Assembly (NCBI GenBank): GCA_917880885.1
Contig: OU862910.1
Span: forward strand, 52,505,285-52,569,284
From: Limnephilus marmoratus
Taxonomy: Eukaryota; Arthropoda; Insecta; Trichoptera; Limnephilidae
Direction: 5' to 3'
Length of the DNA stretch: 64,000 nucleotides
Of this stretch, positions 1-10,605 are shown in pieces. Numbering within the stretch: position 1 is the first letter of the stretch; each line of letters opens with the position of its first letter. The position numbers and the translations under genes were made by a program. Below the pieces are notes generated by a model. That model worked only from the letters and a program-made list of their open reading frames with translations, had not been told where the DNA came from and did no database searches.

Positions 1-349
1 TGTACGGATACTAAATCGTAAAAAGTAAATTAGTTTTCAATTAATCAATTAAAATATATTATTTATACACCTTTGCTGACCTGGTTTTTAAACGTCATGA
101 AACCAAAAAAAACACCATTTGCTTCGACTTTCTGGTAATTTTAACACGAAAATTTTATATCATCGTGATCGCAATAATATTTTCCCTTTTAACAGTTGCC
201 GGGCGGTTGAAATATACGATATCTCGCACTTGTGACTTGTGACCCCGTGGGAGAACGAAAGCGTGTGCTCTCAATCACAGAGAGAAGTGAGAAGAATATA
301 GCAGGAACTGTAGTGTCTGTGTTATGACTGTATAGCAGGAACTCTAGTG
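1..349. other. Unassigned flank with short local repeats
   Basis: No ORF of interest. Near 300-349 a roughly 35-bp unit around 'tagtgtctgtgtt' is present twice, and a further copy lies just beyond the hAT-like element at about 1,697-1,745, so that element sits inside a small local repeat. Confidence 0.4.
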
Positions 350-1696
350 CAGCGATCGGCAATTGGCGCTCACGAGCCAGATCTGGCCCGCGAAATCCTA
401 CCCGAATGGACCATTATTCCTTTCCACCATACTTGGCGTACCATCGATCACAATCTAATCAACTATTTTTTCCATATACAGTTAGTTCTTGGGAAGATAA
501 CACGAAGTATAAGTTTTTAAGAACCCGCAACGTCCGAGTGGATTCAATAAGTACAACGTTACTAACTGGTTGGTCGTGATAATTGAAAACATGTGCGCTT
601 TTACCTCATCTGCTATCATATTTTAATTATATACAAACAATCTCAGAATGTTTAAATTTTCCTCGACACTCATTCATAGAGACGAAGGATTATTCAGCGG
701 ATGTCGACCATAAAATAGGTGTGGGATAGATGAAATTTAGATCCATAAAAGGAATCTAGTGTGACTAGAAAATGCCCATAAAACTTAAAAGAAAGATATA
801 CCAGACTATTGTTAGACCCACGATAATGTATGGCTCCGAAAGCGGGACTATGTACAACTCCTACTATAGGCAACTCGAAAAAGCAGAAATGCGAATGCTT
901 AGATGGTCGGCAGGAGTATCACTAAATCATAGGATTAAAAGTTCACGCATTCGTGATAGCCTAAACAATATCTAATCTGGAGGTACGACAGTTGAGATGC
1001 TACGGGCACATAAGACGGAGACCACCAGACCACACAGTAAAGCAGTCAATGTCTATGAAGCTTCATCGACAGACATCCAGAGGAAGACCAAAGAATTCCA
1101 GGATGACTCAGTGCTCCGAAATATTACAAAGAAACGGCCTGGATGAAAGCGATACCCAAAACCGAAGAAGATATAGCCTGAGAATGAGAAGAGCCGACCC
1201 CAACAGCCTATCTATGTAGGTAATGCGCTGGGACAGTGCAAGGAAGAAGAAAAAGGATCTCGGAAAATCTTGAAAATCTACCCACTTCCATCAATAAACG
1301 GAAAATGTGGCATCTGCAATGATGGAGGACTAACTAGTTAGTAGAGGGTCGAACCGACAACGTTCGAGTAGGAACCGATAACTACCACGCTACCAACCGG
1401 TCGGTCATGATATTTCAAAACATGTCACATCATTTTTTTCGTCTGCGGCGCTTTTTCCGTATTTTTTGTCTTCCTTTTTTTATGCAGAAGGGGAGGGGGA
1501 AAGAGTTGAAAAAAAAAACACACTTCAGATAAGGTTGGGAATCTTTGCGTTATACGATGCTGCTAGCTGCTATGCGCGATGACGACGGGCGATCAGACGG
1601 GCAGACACAAGCAAACTGATTAAGCGCTGTCACGTGGCTTCCCTATAAAAAATCATATTCATTCGGCCCGCTATCAAAATTAATTGCCGATCACTG
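350..1696. mobile_element. hAT-like non-autonomous element, interrupted by an RTE fragment
   Basis: The left end 'cagcgatcggcaatt' and the reverse complement of the right end 'cagtgatcggcaatt' match over about 14 of 15 bases. CAGNGRTCGGCA is a usual terminus of hAT (Charlie-like) elements. The 8-bp flanks (ctctagtg and aactatat) do not match, so a target duplication is not proven. No transposase domain is visible, so the element would depend on an enzyme from elsewhere. It holds an RTE reverse-transcriptase relic at about 730-1,260, flanked by two diverged copies of one ~75-bp stretch. Confidence 0.5.
730..1260 (+). pseudogene. RTE-clade LINE ORF2, C-terminal relic
   Basis: Two consecutive ORFs (772-975 and 992-1,219) carry the C-terminal signature of RTE-type reverse transcriptases: a 'RPTIMYGSES' block, an 'AEMRMLRWSAGVS' block, then 'RCYGHIRRRPPDH' and 'RGRPK', ending in 'RRADPNS'. 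In an intact element these form one reading frame after the RT fingers/palm. Here the frame is broken between 975 and 992, and in-frame stops occur upstream at about 730-770 where homology continues ('KFRSIKGI'). The endonuclease, the palm domain and its YADD box are missing, so this is a 5'-truncated, dead copy. Confidence 0.75.
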
Positions 1697-2049
1697 AACT
1701 ATATAGTGTCTGTGTTGTATCGGTGTAGAAACTGTATAGAGGGTTATTGTAGGTAGAGGAACGGTGGGATCACTGCCCATCGACACGTCACCGCAACGGT
1801 GAATTTATTAGCGGGGTGCATACACGTTTACTGTTTACTATAATAATATATATTGCCTACACGCAAGTTCAGGTGTAAATTACGCTGCTTAAGAGGGAAG
1901 ACAAGCGGTAAAAGGTTGGGTCTTACGTCTTGCGGTTAGCTCTATAGACTTGTACGCATTGAGTTAAAAACCTGAAGCACGTTAAAATTATTAAAATTAG
2001 AAGTACAATGGATAAGGAAATTAGGACCATTTAGTATATTATGTATACA

Positions 2050-2350
2050 TTAGCTCCACCCAGGAGGCCCTGTCAAAAACAATGTGTGGAGGGTCTTCTA
2101 AGGAAAGGAAGGAGAGGATTTCTGTGAAGGAAAAAGGTATGAAGAGCGGGTAGGAATCTGTTGTGGATGTTCCGAGAGAATCCTGCTGGAAAAGTCAAGA
2201 GATCTTCCTTAACCAGTTTCTCCCGATCCAACCTGCAACGCAGCTGCACGCAGGGTGAACCGAGCACCCCTGCTAACAGCGAACTACTAGGGGTGACCTA
2301 TGGCAGAGGTGTTGGTTATCCAATAAACGGTTTTTTGCTCCTTCCTCCAT
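2050..2350 (-). mobile_element. SINE-A copy (minus strand)
   Basis: First of a family I call SINE-A. Read on the minus strand, the family opens with 'tttgggaggcg', continues through 'ttattggataaccaacacc', and ends in 'ccctccacacagcatc' plus a hairpin made from GGCCCTGAGG and its complement. This copy has a shortened terminal hairpin (about 2,070-2,090). No RNA polymerase III boxes are obvious, so it could be an internally deleted LINE rather than a true SINE. Confidence 0.7.
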
Positions 2351-2351
2351 A

Positions 2352-4662
2352 GCGATATAAACCCTCAGCATCGTCATGTGAAAGAGTACTTTCATTCAGA
2401 ATTGGATCGTCTCTTGGCATGACTGAAGATTGAAGTTATGTTGTCAGCAAAAATGAATAGCTAGATGCTTTCTAACCTATTTTTTTTCTCTTAGAAGGTA
2501 TCTATTCCCCGGATATCTTGTAGTCCGGGAAATTAAAAGTGTCTTATAACTAAAAAAAATTACTAACATCAATTTTCAGCTGTCGTAAAAACAACCTTAA
2601 AATATTGTAAGAAATTTTGTGTGTATTAATTTTGCATAATAATTCGTTTTCGATGTTAAAGATAAAACATGAATACATTTTTTTAATTTCTTCGAAAAAT
2701 GTTTTTCTAAGTTATTATGATTGGGAAAAGATATTATTATATTTTATCATATTCTACCTAATAAATCTTTGCATCTCACACGCACATAAGAATAGAGGAA
2801 GGACACTATTATCTAATACTATCAAGACAATTTATAAATAAATAATACGGACCAGTTTTCTTCCTGCTTGTAGCCAAGACCTGCCTTGTAAGTTATATGA
2901 AAATAGCAAGTATTAAAATGATACTACAGCAGCCTTAGCGGATATTTAACCAAGCCTGTCTACCTCTATTAAACTAATGATGCTAGGACTTCCACGGTGG
3001 ATAATAAAACAGACTTTGCCTTTGTGGTCTGTATTTCAAGGTTTTCGATATGACATGGTGATATTAAATATTGAAATTCAAATTGCTCGCACTCAAAGAT
3101 ACTAAGCCTAAATCAATTTTTTGCGCAATTTGTTCATGCGAATTATTTGTAACTTGATATTGATAACTTCGAATGTAAAATTTGGCAGCTATAGTGTTCC
3201 TTTCTTAAATCAAATATTATCTAGACAGGGCGTGTGAACCTTAAAATTAACACCGAAAACAAAAATATTGGTTTAAGAAAATATTTATAAAAAAGAAAGT
3301 GCATTTTCTCGCAGTCGAAAGATCAGAAGAAGCATTGCTTTTCACTCTTTGTTATCAGCTTCAGCTTTCTGAAGATAATTTTTCAAACACGAAATTGAGG
3401 CAGTTAGAAATATTTTAGTTAGGGGCTCTCAGAGACTATCATTAACAATTTATTCAGCTATATTAATATTTTTCTTTGTGCTCTATTTTATACTGTAGGA
3501 AACTTGCTTTTATATCTAGGCTTTCGAAGCCTCCTCAGGCATTAACTGAAACTCTTCAGGCATCAGAATTCGATGGGGGGTTGTATTATGAAATTACTCA
3601 CAGGTGGTGTTATTTCTAGATTGAAATTAGGTAAGAGAGGGCTAATCTATCGTTAGCGTATATCGATGGTTCCTCAGATCCTATAGATATATATCTTACG
3701 AAGGGCAAGTAAAAATAGTGCAAAATAAATGAATAGTAAGTCATGTGACATGGCATTTGATGTCTTTTTTGCTGAAACTGTATATGTATGCTTCCAATAT
3801 GCTGTGCTTGTATATTGTATGCTTCCAAGAAAATACCGATTAAAATGAATTTGAATATTTATTCGAAAATTAATTTTAAAAATTGTTTGACCAAGTGTGT
3901 GCCAAATACGCAGAAAAGAAAACATGTTTTTTGGAAATATTAGCATAATATGATAATTTAATACGCTTTTTCATATTTTGATGAGTTTGGATAGCTACGC
4001 GTTCTGACATAATTATTTTCAGTGGCGTAGCTATCAATGGTAAATCGGTCATATCAATGGGAATGAGATTTTTTTTAATAAAAATACTGCGAGATATGTC
4101 AATAGTCAATAGAAAACTGAGAAATTATTTGAAGTAAACAGGTACAGGTAGTGTAGGTTCGGTTTGTAGATGAAATCAGAAAATAAAATCATCAATTTTT
4201 TTATTATTATCGATTGTCACAATACGCCGCATTAAAAACAAAGCCGCTGAAGTGGTCCCCATTTCAGGAATATAATTTATAAAATTATAGAATTTACGTA
4301 ATGGTAAGCACCACGTAAACCCATGTTTGTACAAATAAATTTTTGATTAGATGTGGGTAGTAAAAAGTAAATAGAAATTGAATAATTCATTAAATTATAC
4401 TAGGTAGAGTTACCTAAATAAGATATAAATATTTACTACTTTGACAGTGGATATTACTGCTTTTTGGTATACTTTATTCAAATATGTTTTTATATAAAAG
4501 CAAAAAAAAAAATTTAAAAAAAAAATCAAGAACAGTTTAAATTAAATAAATGCGTACACTAGATTATTGCAATCCAGTGATCCTTGATGACTGAAAACTG
4601 ATCTAAGCATTATTGAAAGTACTTTTGAATGTAGCTATAACTTTGTGGTTATCCATTATAGA
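2352..4662. other. AT-rich unassigned DNA
   Basis: About 2.3 kb with only short, compositionally biased ORFs (for example 2,617-2,841 plus and 3,674-3,946 minus) and no recognisable domain. I see no RNA gene, and no repeat structure beyond simple A/T runs such as the one near 4,501-4,530. Confidence 0.4.
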
Positions 4663-4839
4663 TAAATGAAACAATTTAACTTTGTTTGAACCACTTTTAT
4701 ATTTGAGTAAATCCGACCGGTTTCAGAACGACCGTCAAATCAGTATACATTTGCCCTGAAGAAGGAACGGTCGTTCTGAAACCGGTCGGATTTACTCAAA
4801 TATAAAAGTGGTTCAAACAAAGTTAAATTGTTTCATTTA
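4663..4839. repeat. Foldback (long inverted repeat) with ACCGGTTTC core
   Basis: Left arm 4,663-4,734 and right arm 4,767-4,839 are near-perfect reverse complements, about 72 bp each, around a 32-bp loop. The arms carry 'accggtttcag' facing inward. A structurally similar hairpin with an ACCGGTTTC-type motif lies at 11,540-11,738, and a half-site near 53,850-53,935. No ORF. A non-autonomous hairpin transposon is the simplest reading. Confidence 0.8.
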
Positions 4840-5018
4840 TTATTGAAAGTATTAAAACTTCTTGGAGCAAAATCACCCGAACTTCTGAACCTTGATGTCA
4901 TGAAAATTATACAGCTATGTCTAGATTTTATGGTTGATTCAACAATTTCTATTATGAGTTATGAGGATTTTAGATGGGTATCCTTTTAACTGTAAAACTA
5001 AAACAATTCAAGATTCAA

Positions 5019-5427
5019 TTTGGGAGGCGGACATGGGTACTGCTGTACCGGAAATTATTTATCGAATAACCAACACCCCCGCCACAGGTCACCTTAAGCT
5101 ACGTTTGGTGACTTAGAAGTGACGCCCCGGTTCGGGTCTTGGTAGCGAATGAGTTTGCCCATCTACTGGGTGGCGGGCCGGATTTGGAGAGACTGGTTGA
5201 GGGAGACCTTTTTACCACTCCAGCAGGAGTGGGAGGGATGGATTCATACGTCCCTCTCCGTCCCTCCTGGACGAACTGATCCTCAGATTCCTACCTACCC
5301 CTAATGCCTTTTTCCTTCCGACATCTTTCTCTCCTTAAAAAACCCTCCACACAGCATCCCCAAAGATGATGCAGGCCCTGAGGGTTTTTTCCCTCAGAGC
5401 CTTCTGCATGGAGCTAATGTAAAAAAT
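5019..5427 (+). mobile_element. SINE-A copy (plus strand), full length
   Basis: Starts at 'tttgggaggcgg' and runs through the 'cgaataaccaacacccccgc' region to the tail 'ccctccacacagcatcccc', then the GGCCCTGAGGG hairpin (modified in its loop by extra T residues) and 'ggagctaatg' followed by an A-rich end. It is one of the better full-length copies for defining both ends of the family. Confidence 0.75.
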
Positions 5428-5907
5428 ACAAGCCCCCATATTTTTGCACACATATGTTCAATACGAAAAATAATTTAACAAAATTATTTAACGCGGATGA
5501 ATCCGGGTAGTAACTACTATAAGTGGATAATAATATTTAAGTGTCTTTTCGTCGTACCAAAAGCACCAATAAAGGTACATATTAATGTTTTACAGACTTC
5601 TTGATATTTCACTTTATTAAAAATAATTGCCCTGGTCGTTGGCCTTAACCCCATTGAATTCGTCTTTCAATATTTAACGAGATTCACATTTACGTGACTA
5701 TCGTGGATCTTCATAACCATTAAAGTACATATTTGTCAACCGCAGTTCATTTCAATGTATTGCACTGAGCGAGCCGAAACTGGATGTTTTTAATTGATAA
5801 TTTTAGAAGTATTTACCTTCCAATGTACGCTTGAAAAATGAATGAGCGTAAATGAATTTAGTCCTGATAGAAAATAACTTCCAACCAAATTGTTGTGCAG
5901 TTGACGT
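5428..5907. other. Unassigned spacer
   Basis: About 480 bp of AT-rich DNA without a supported ORF, repeat or RNA gene. Confidence 0.4.
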
Positions 5908-6186
5908 GAGGTAGAAGTGAAACCTTCAGAAAACTAAAGTAGACAAGAGTGGGGAGGCTACGAAGCACCGCACAAATAGGAGACCGATTATTCTATCTCA
6001 TTCTCTCGCAAGCTAAATCCTATAGAGGTTATGTTTACCTCTTTTTAGTGTCGCCTTTTAGTTTCATCGAGTTTCAAATCAAAATGGTCCTAAAGTAGTT
6101 TTCACTTAAAAAAATTCAAGAAACATTCTTTTGAAAAAATCAGAGTGTGAACACGCGGTAGAAGTGAAACCTTCAGAAAACTAAAG
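5908..6186. repeat. Tandem 'gcggtagaagtgaaacc' repeat, left part
   Basis: A unit of about 247 bp starts at 5,908 and a second begins at 6,155. It contains 'ggggaggctacgaagcaccgc', 'tctcattctctcgca' and 'gtttcaaatc'. The second unit is interrupted after about 32 bp by a LINE and resumes at 9,543. The same family occurs as two head-to-tail units at 62,675-63,022 (spacing about 224 bp). Confidence 0.8.
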
Positions 6187-6395
6187 TTTTGTTTTTTGTT
6201 TTGTTTTTGAAATTTTTATTTAGATGTACGTAAATATTTTCATACATCTAGTGGGAAAATATAAAAAAATACAATTAACAAGTATGTACAGTAACATTTA
6301 CAAATACATTTTAAAAAAGAATACTAAATAAAAAAGATAGCTAGACAAAAATACATTATAAAAGAATAAGATATGAGAATAACATTGGTAAATAA

Positions 6396-9155
6396 TCAAA
6401 AACTATTTTTTACATATAATGCACATATCCTTCGAAAAGTGCTGAGACTTGAGGCTTCCTTTACAACATTTGGCAGACTGTTATATAGTTTTTGCCCTTT
6501 ATAAAATGCGCTATTTTGTGTGCACGAAAGTTTAGTTTTGGGAAGCCTAAAGTCTCCGCGTCTTCTCGTAGGATAATTGTGAACATTTTCTTGAAACACA
6601 ATAGTATTCTGCAGATAATTTGGGAGCATATTATTTTTAAGTTTGTAAATCATTGTTAATGTATTATATATTATATGTTGTTTTGTAGTCATCATATTTA
6701 AATTTTGTAACATAATTTTAACTCTAGTAAAAATGTTGCATTTTAAAATCATCCTCATCCCCCTATTTTGTATAACCTGTAGTTTATTATTTTGGGCTTC
6801 GTTACATAAGAATAAAACACTAGAACAATAATTTAAATGCGGAGTTACAATAGAATTATAAACAAGGCGCGCTGTCTTCAGATCCAAGTTATTTCTGATC
6901 CTTTTTAGGAATCCAACTTTTTTAGCAATTTTCTTTGTTATGTATTCTAAATGTTCGTCGAATTTCAATTTATCATCCAATATTACACCCAGATATTTAA
7001 TACTGTTAACCCTTTCTATGCTTTCGTTATCAATTTTTAGTATTGCCTGCTCGTTTCCACCTAGGCTATCCACAATTAAAAACTTTGTTTTCGCTACATT
7101 CAGTTTCAGTTTGTTTTGGTGAAGCCAAAACGCTACATAATTTAAATCAATTTGTATTTTTTCAATGGCGTCCTGTAAATTTTTACTGGCTATGTATAAC
7201 AACGTATCATCAGCAAATAGTTTAATTGAACAATGCTTTAACACTTTGATAATATCATTCATGTATATAATGAACAACAATGGACCTAAGACAGAACCCT
7301 GCGGAACGCCTTTATTGGTACTATGTGGTTCAGATGTTATACCACCATATTTTGTTATTTGTGTTCTTTCTGATAGGTAATCTGCAAACCACTTACTTTC
7401 TTTACCATTAATTCCAATGTTACTTAATTTTTTGATTAATCTATCTCTGTCGATTGTTTCAAATGCCCGCTTTAAGTCTAGAAATACTGCAATAATTTTA
7501 CTTTTTTTATCTCTAAAATTTTTCCACTCATCTACTACATAGTTAATAGCGGTTTCACACGAACATTTATTTCTAAAACCAGATTGTTGTGGAACTAATA
7601 TCTGCTTGGCCTCAATAAATTCAGTTAATTGCTCCTTTACAATGTGTTCCAGTATTTGTTCATATTTGGGTAAACAATTGATCGGCCTATAGTCGTCAAA
7701 TTTTTTTGGGTTATCAATTTTCGGGATAGGAGTTATTACAGATGTCTTCCAAGTTTTGGGGAATACTCCACTATTCAAAGATTCATTGATAATTTGGACC
7801 ATCGATTCGCCAATAATATGTATAGAGTCTTTGATTATATTTATTGTGATACCATCTGGGGATTCCTTCGACTTCATATTACTCAACACCCTCTTCAAGT
7901 ACGGTAAATCTATATTTTTAAATTTAAATTCTTCATGGGTGCGTGTAGGCTCGTCTAGTTGGTTCTCAGGATGTTGTGGAATACTTTCGATTATAAGATC
8001 TATGCTCGAAATAAAATGCTTGTTAAATTTAGTCGCTATCTTTTCTACTTCTTCTTCAGTTCCATCTGGGAAATCAATTGACTTAACAATTTCTTTTTGT
8101 TTACCCTTTATGATTTCTTTTAGTGTTATCCAAAGTTTTCTTGGTTCATTCTGTTGTGTTTCTAATTTTTGCTTATAATAATCGCATTTATGTTGTTTAA
8201 TTTGTTTGGAGTAAATATTACGAACTTTTTTATATGCATTCCATTTTTCGTCTGATGGTTCCAATTTTGCCGCTTTATATGCATTATCTCTTTGTTGCTG
8301 AAGGTTGTGTAACGGTTTTGAATACCATTTATTCGTGTTTTTAAACTTAACCACTTTCATTGGCATAATTTTATTGACTGCTGTAGTCAAAATATTGACG
8401 AAGTTCTCTGCTTTGTCGTTTAGGTCATTTGATTCGGTAACTTGAGAAATACTATTTTGTAAAGTTTCACAAAAGTTTGTTTGATCATATTTCCTTTTAT
8501 CTCTATATGTAATTTCCCTTGATTCATTTTTAATTATACTCGTTTCAAATATTGTTAATATATTTTCGTGGTCTGATATTTTTGGAGTATCCGTAACATT
8601 AACATTCAAGTAAAAATTATTTGTTATTACTAAATCAATAATGGTTGCTGATGTATTTGATATTCTAGTTGGTTTGGTCACAAGTTGTTTCAGTCCTAGA
8701 TTATTCACTAAACTTTGAAGTCTATTACTGCAGGGATTTGTGGCTTTCATGTCAATGTTAAAGTCACCGGTTACATAAAATAAATCTTGATTTTTCATGT
8801 TTTTAGTACACCAACTTTCGAAGAAATCCAAAAATTTTGAATGGCTTTGGTTTGGTGAGTGATATAATACAGCGTATGTTCCTTTTATCAAGTTTTTTCT
8901 TATTTGTACTGCCAGTATCCAAGTATTTTTTTCATCAAACACCTCATTTGATATTAATTTAAAGGATATACTATTTTTTATAATCATAACAACTCCTCCC
9001 GTATGCCGACTAAATGAATCGCATCTTACAGTTGAATATCCTATAAATGATACTTCAGAATCGTAAATATCACTAGTTATACACGTTTCACTTAACATTA
9101 AAATTTCTGGTTTGAGTTCTTGTAATAATACTCCAATTTCATTTACATGAGCCAA
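6396..9155 (-). CDS. LINE ORF2: APE-type endonuclease and reverse transcriptase
   Basis: A 919-residue open frame. The apurinic-endonuclease-like domain (about 1-210) shows 'SET' with catalytic E23, 'YHSP' at 98-101, 'GDFN' at 130-133, D174 and 'SDH' at 194-196. The reverse transcriptase follows, with 'PQGS' at 618-620 onward and the catalytic FADD at 647-650. A C-terminal thumb-like region contains 'TPHLNYCSSV'. It would nick target DNA and reverse-transcribe the LINE RNA in place. The numbering starts at a TTG codon; the frame is in fact open upstream to about 9,209 and has no ATG before residue 20. This fits entry by -1 frameshifting from ORF1 rather than independent initiation. The clade (jockey versus CR1) is inferred from overall motif style. 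Confidence 0.93.
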   Translation of the reverse strand: MAHVNEIGVLLQELKPEILMLSETCITSDIYDSEVSFIGYSTVRCDSFSRHTGGVVMIIKNSISFKLISNEVFDEKNTWILAVQIRKNLIKGTYAVLYHSPNQSHSKFLDFFESWCTKNMKNQDLFYVTGDFNIDMKATNPCSNRLQSLVNNLGLKQLVTKPTRISNTSATIIDLVITNNFYLNVNVTDTPKISDHENILTIFETSIIKNESREITYRDKRKYDQTNFCETLQNSISQVTESNDLNDKAENFVNILTTAVNKIMPMKVVKFKNTNKWYSKPLHNLQQQRDNAYKAAKLEPSDEKWNAYKKVRNIYSKQIKQHKCDYYKQKLETQQNEPRKLWITLKEIIKGKQKEIVKSIDFPDGTEEEVEKIATKFNKHFISSIDLIIESIPQHPENQLDEPTRTHEEFKFKNIDLPYLKRVLSNMKSKESPDGITINIIKDSIHIIGESMVQIINESLNSGVFPKTWKTSVITPIPKIDNPKKFDDYRPINCLPKYEQILEHIVKEQLTEFIEAKQILVPQQSGFRNKCSCETAINYVVDEWKNFRDKKSKIIAVFLDLKRAFETIDRDRLIKKLSNIGINGKESKWFADYLSERTQITKYGGITSEPHSTNKGVPQGSVLGPLLFIIYMNDIIKVLKHCSIKLFADDTLLYIASKNLQDAIEKIQIDLNYVAFWLHQNKLKLNVAKTKFLIVDSLGGNEQAILKIDNESIERVNSIKYLGVILDDKLKFDEHLEYITKKIAKKVGFLKRIRNNLDLKTARLVYNSIVTPHLNYCSSVLFLCNEAQNNKLQVIQNRGMRMILKCNIFTRVKIMLQNLNMMTTKQHIIYNTLTMIYKLKNNMLPNYLQNTIVFQENVHNYPTRRRGDFRLPKTKLSCTQNSAFYKGQKLYNSLPNVVKEASSLSTFRRICALYVKNSF

Positions 9156-9196
9156 AAGACTTGAAATGTTTAAGTAGTATATGGTTGCTTTTCTTT

Positions 9197-9523
9197 TTAT
9201 CCTAAAAAATCAATTTTTCTCTTCTCCGATTCAATATTTCTTTTGTAAATAGGACACTCCTTGCTCCACGCATGGTGGTTATCATTTAAGTGTAATGAAA
9301 GTTTATCATTTGTGAGTTTGCAATTCACACACTTGATTTTGTCAATATCTTCCTTACATTCAGACGTATCGTGTGCATTAGAGCATCTTCCGCATGCTTT
9401 TTTATTTCTACAATCACCTGCTTTATGTCTATATCCGTTGCAGTTGAAACACCTCAAAACTGAGAGATGATCGTAGACAGCACATCTATTCCATCCAATA
9501 TTTATTTTCGTTTCTTCTAACAT
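9197..9523 (-). CDS. LINE ORF1 (gag-like), C-terminal part with zinc knuckles
   Basis: A 108-residue remainder of the nucleic-acid-binding protein encoded first in this LINE. Two knuckles are clear: CX2CX4HX4C at residues 25-38 and CX2CX3HX4C at 44-56. A third partial Cys/His cluster starts at C65/C68. Such knuckles bind LINE RNA in the ribonucleoprotein. The N-terminal coiled-coil or PRE_C2HC-type region expected in the family is missing because the insertion is truncated just upstream (about 9,527-9,542). The ATG at 9,523 is therefore only the first remaining Met and not necessarily the native start. The stop (TAA at 9,199-9,197) lies six bases beyond a frameshift heptamer and overlaps the open ORF2 frame. 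Confidence 0.85.
   Translation of the reverse strand: MLEETKINIGWNRCAVYDHLSVLRCFNCNGYRHKAGDCRNKKACGRCSNAHDTSECKEDIDKIKCVNCKLTNDKLSLHLNDNHHAWSKECPIYKRNIESEKRKIDFLG
9203..9209 (-). promoter_or_regulatory. -1 ribosomal frameshift heptamer T TTT TTA (LINE ORF1/ORF2)
   Basis: On the minus strand the ORF1 codons are gat-ttt-tta-gga-taa, so the heptamer T TTT TTA is in the X XXY YYZ register. After a -1 slip the next codon is agg at 9,203-9,201, exactly the ORF2 frame. ORF2 lacks an ATG here. The heptamer is the same type used by several retroviruses. I see no strong hairpin directly downstream. Confidence 0.7.
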
Positions 9524-9542
9524 TTTAGAGTAGACAAAGTTT

Positions 9543-9726
9543 TAAAGTAGACAAGAGTGGGGAAGCTGCGAAGCACCACTCAAAGAGGATACCGATTAGT
9601 CTATGTCATTCTCTCGCAGGCTTAATCCTATAGATGTTTTTTTTGTCTCTTTTTAGTGTCACTATTTTTTGTTTCATGGAGTTTCAAATCACAACGGTGC
9701 TAAAAAAGTTTTCATTTCAATAAATT
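9543..9726. repeat. Tandem 'gcggtagaagtgaaacc' repeat, right part
   Basis: Continuation of the unit split by the LINE, from 'taaagtagacaagagtgg' through 'tctcattctctcgcagg' and 'gtttcaaatcacaacgg'. It restores one complete unit when joined to 6,155-6,186. Confidence 0.8.
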
Positions 9727-10605
9727 TGCAAACACTACCCGCTGTACGGCATATATCTATTCCATACAAATTGCTTCATAACAGTCCTTTTTCCCAACAG
9801 TTTGGGAAAACAGTTGGCGTTTTACAATAAACCAGTTCGAATTCGTTTTTTAAAAAGCACAAAAACGCCCATCTCCATTGATTGCTTGCCGATGTTTGAC
9901 AAGCTAGTGGCGCTACCATTACAATCACAAAAAAAATATATTGTACATACTTTTAATTTGAAGCTATGCAAGTAGTAGGCGGGTACTTATAAATTACATC
10001 AAATTTAAAAAAAGAACCGGTAATATTTGAATTTATTTGCAAAGTTTTGAATATAGGAAGGCTCCCGTTGAAACACGCCGTGGATTGGCAGAGGTAAGCG
10101 ACCGCTTTGCGACAAAGCTAGTCTTAATAGAAGCGACGTAATATCTATACCTACCTACTAATCACCTACGTCGATGGTAGGTGTATTCATCCACCTAAAA
10201 GGTACCTACTCACCTTCGCATTTATTTTTGTATATGGTAACATTAATAAAATCTTACAGTCAAATAAAATACTTTAAATACAATAGGTAGGTACTAGAAA
10301 TAAATGAGGGACACCAAACTATAGTTATGATACGGGGTCCGATTACCTAATATAAAGTTTTAAATTTTCAAAATCCCTGATATTTGGAGGTTGATGCAAT
10401 CGACTTTTGATAAAGTTCGCCCTTTTTAATTTGGCGTTTTCAGTTTAGGTTAATGGACCTTGCCATAGAATTTAACTGTTTTGGTTTTACACCAAATAAA
10501 ATAATAGTTGTCTTCAATTTAAACTGAGAAAAACTTCTCTAAACTTCAATAAGAAAAACTCTCTTTAAAAGTACTTTTGAAAGTTATTTCCATGGTTAAG
10601 GTTAA
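9727..10605. other. Unassigned spacer
   Basis: No supported gene. The region holds several short 'taggtaggta'/'tacctacc' runs (about 10,141-10,300) and a short partial inverted pair around 'cagtttgggaaaacag' (9,797-9,840), but no complete element. Confidence 0.35.

Larger units (their letters stand above)
6187..9542 (-). mobile_element. Jockey/CR1-type LINE, nearly complete, 5'-truncated in ORF1
   Basis: A minus-strand non-LTR retrotransposon inserted in the tandem repeat above. The 5-bp sequence TAAAG flanks it (6,182-6,186 and 9,543-9,547); uninterrupted units read 'actaaagtagac' at this point. The 3' end (about 6,187-6,220 on the plus strand) is a T/G-rich run, i.e. an A-rich tail on the coding strand. 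ORF1 is truncated at its N-terminus, whereas ORF2 is open from end to end. The truncation is typical of incomplete target-primed reverse transcription. At the 5' junction 'agtagacaa' is repeated, as if the transcript jumped to host sequence. The copy is young enough to retain a 919-codon ORF, but without full ORF1 and its 5' UTR it is probably not autonomous. Confidence 0.9.

Noticed and set aside
7756..8178. 140-codon plus-strand ORF
   Set aside because: It is a shadow of the LINE reverse-transcriptase gene on the other strand.
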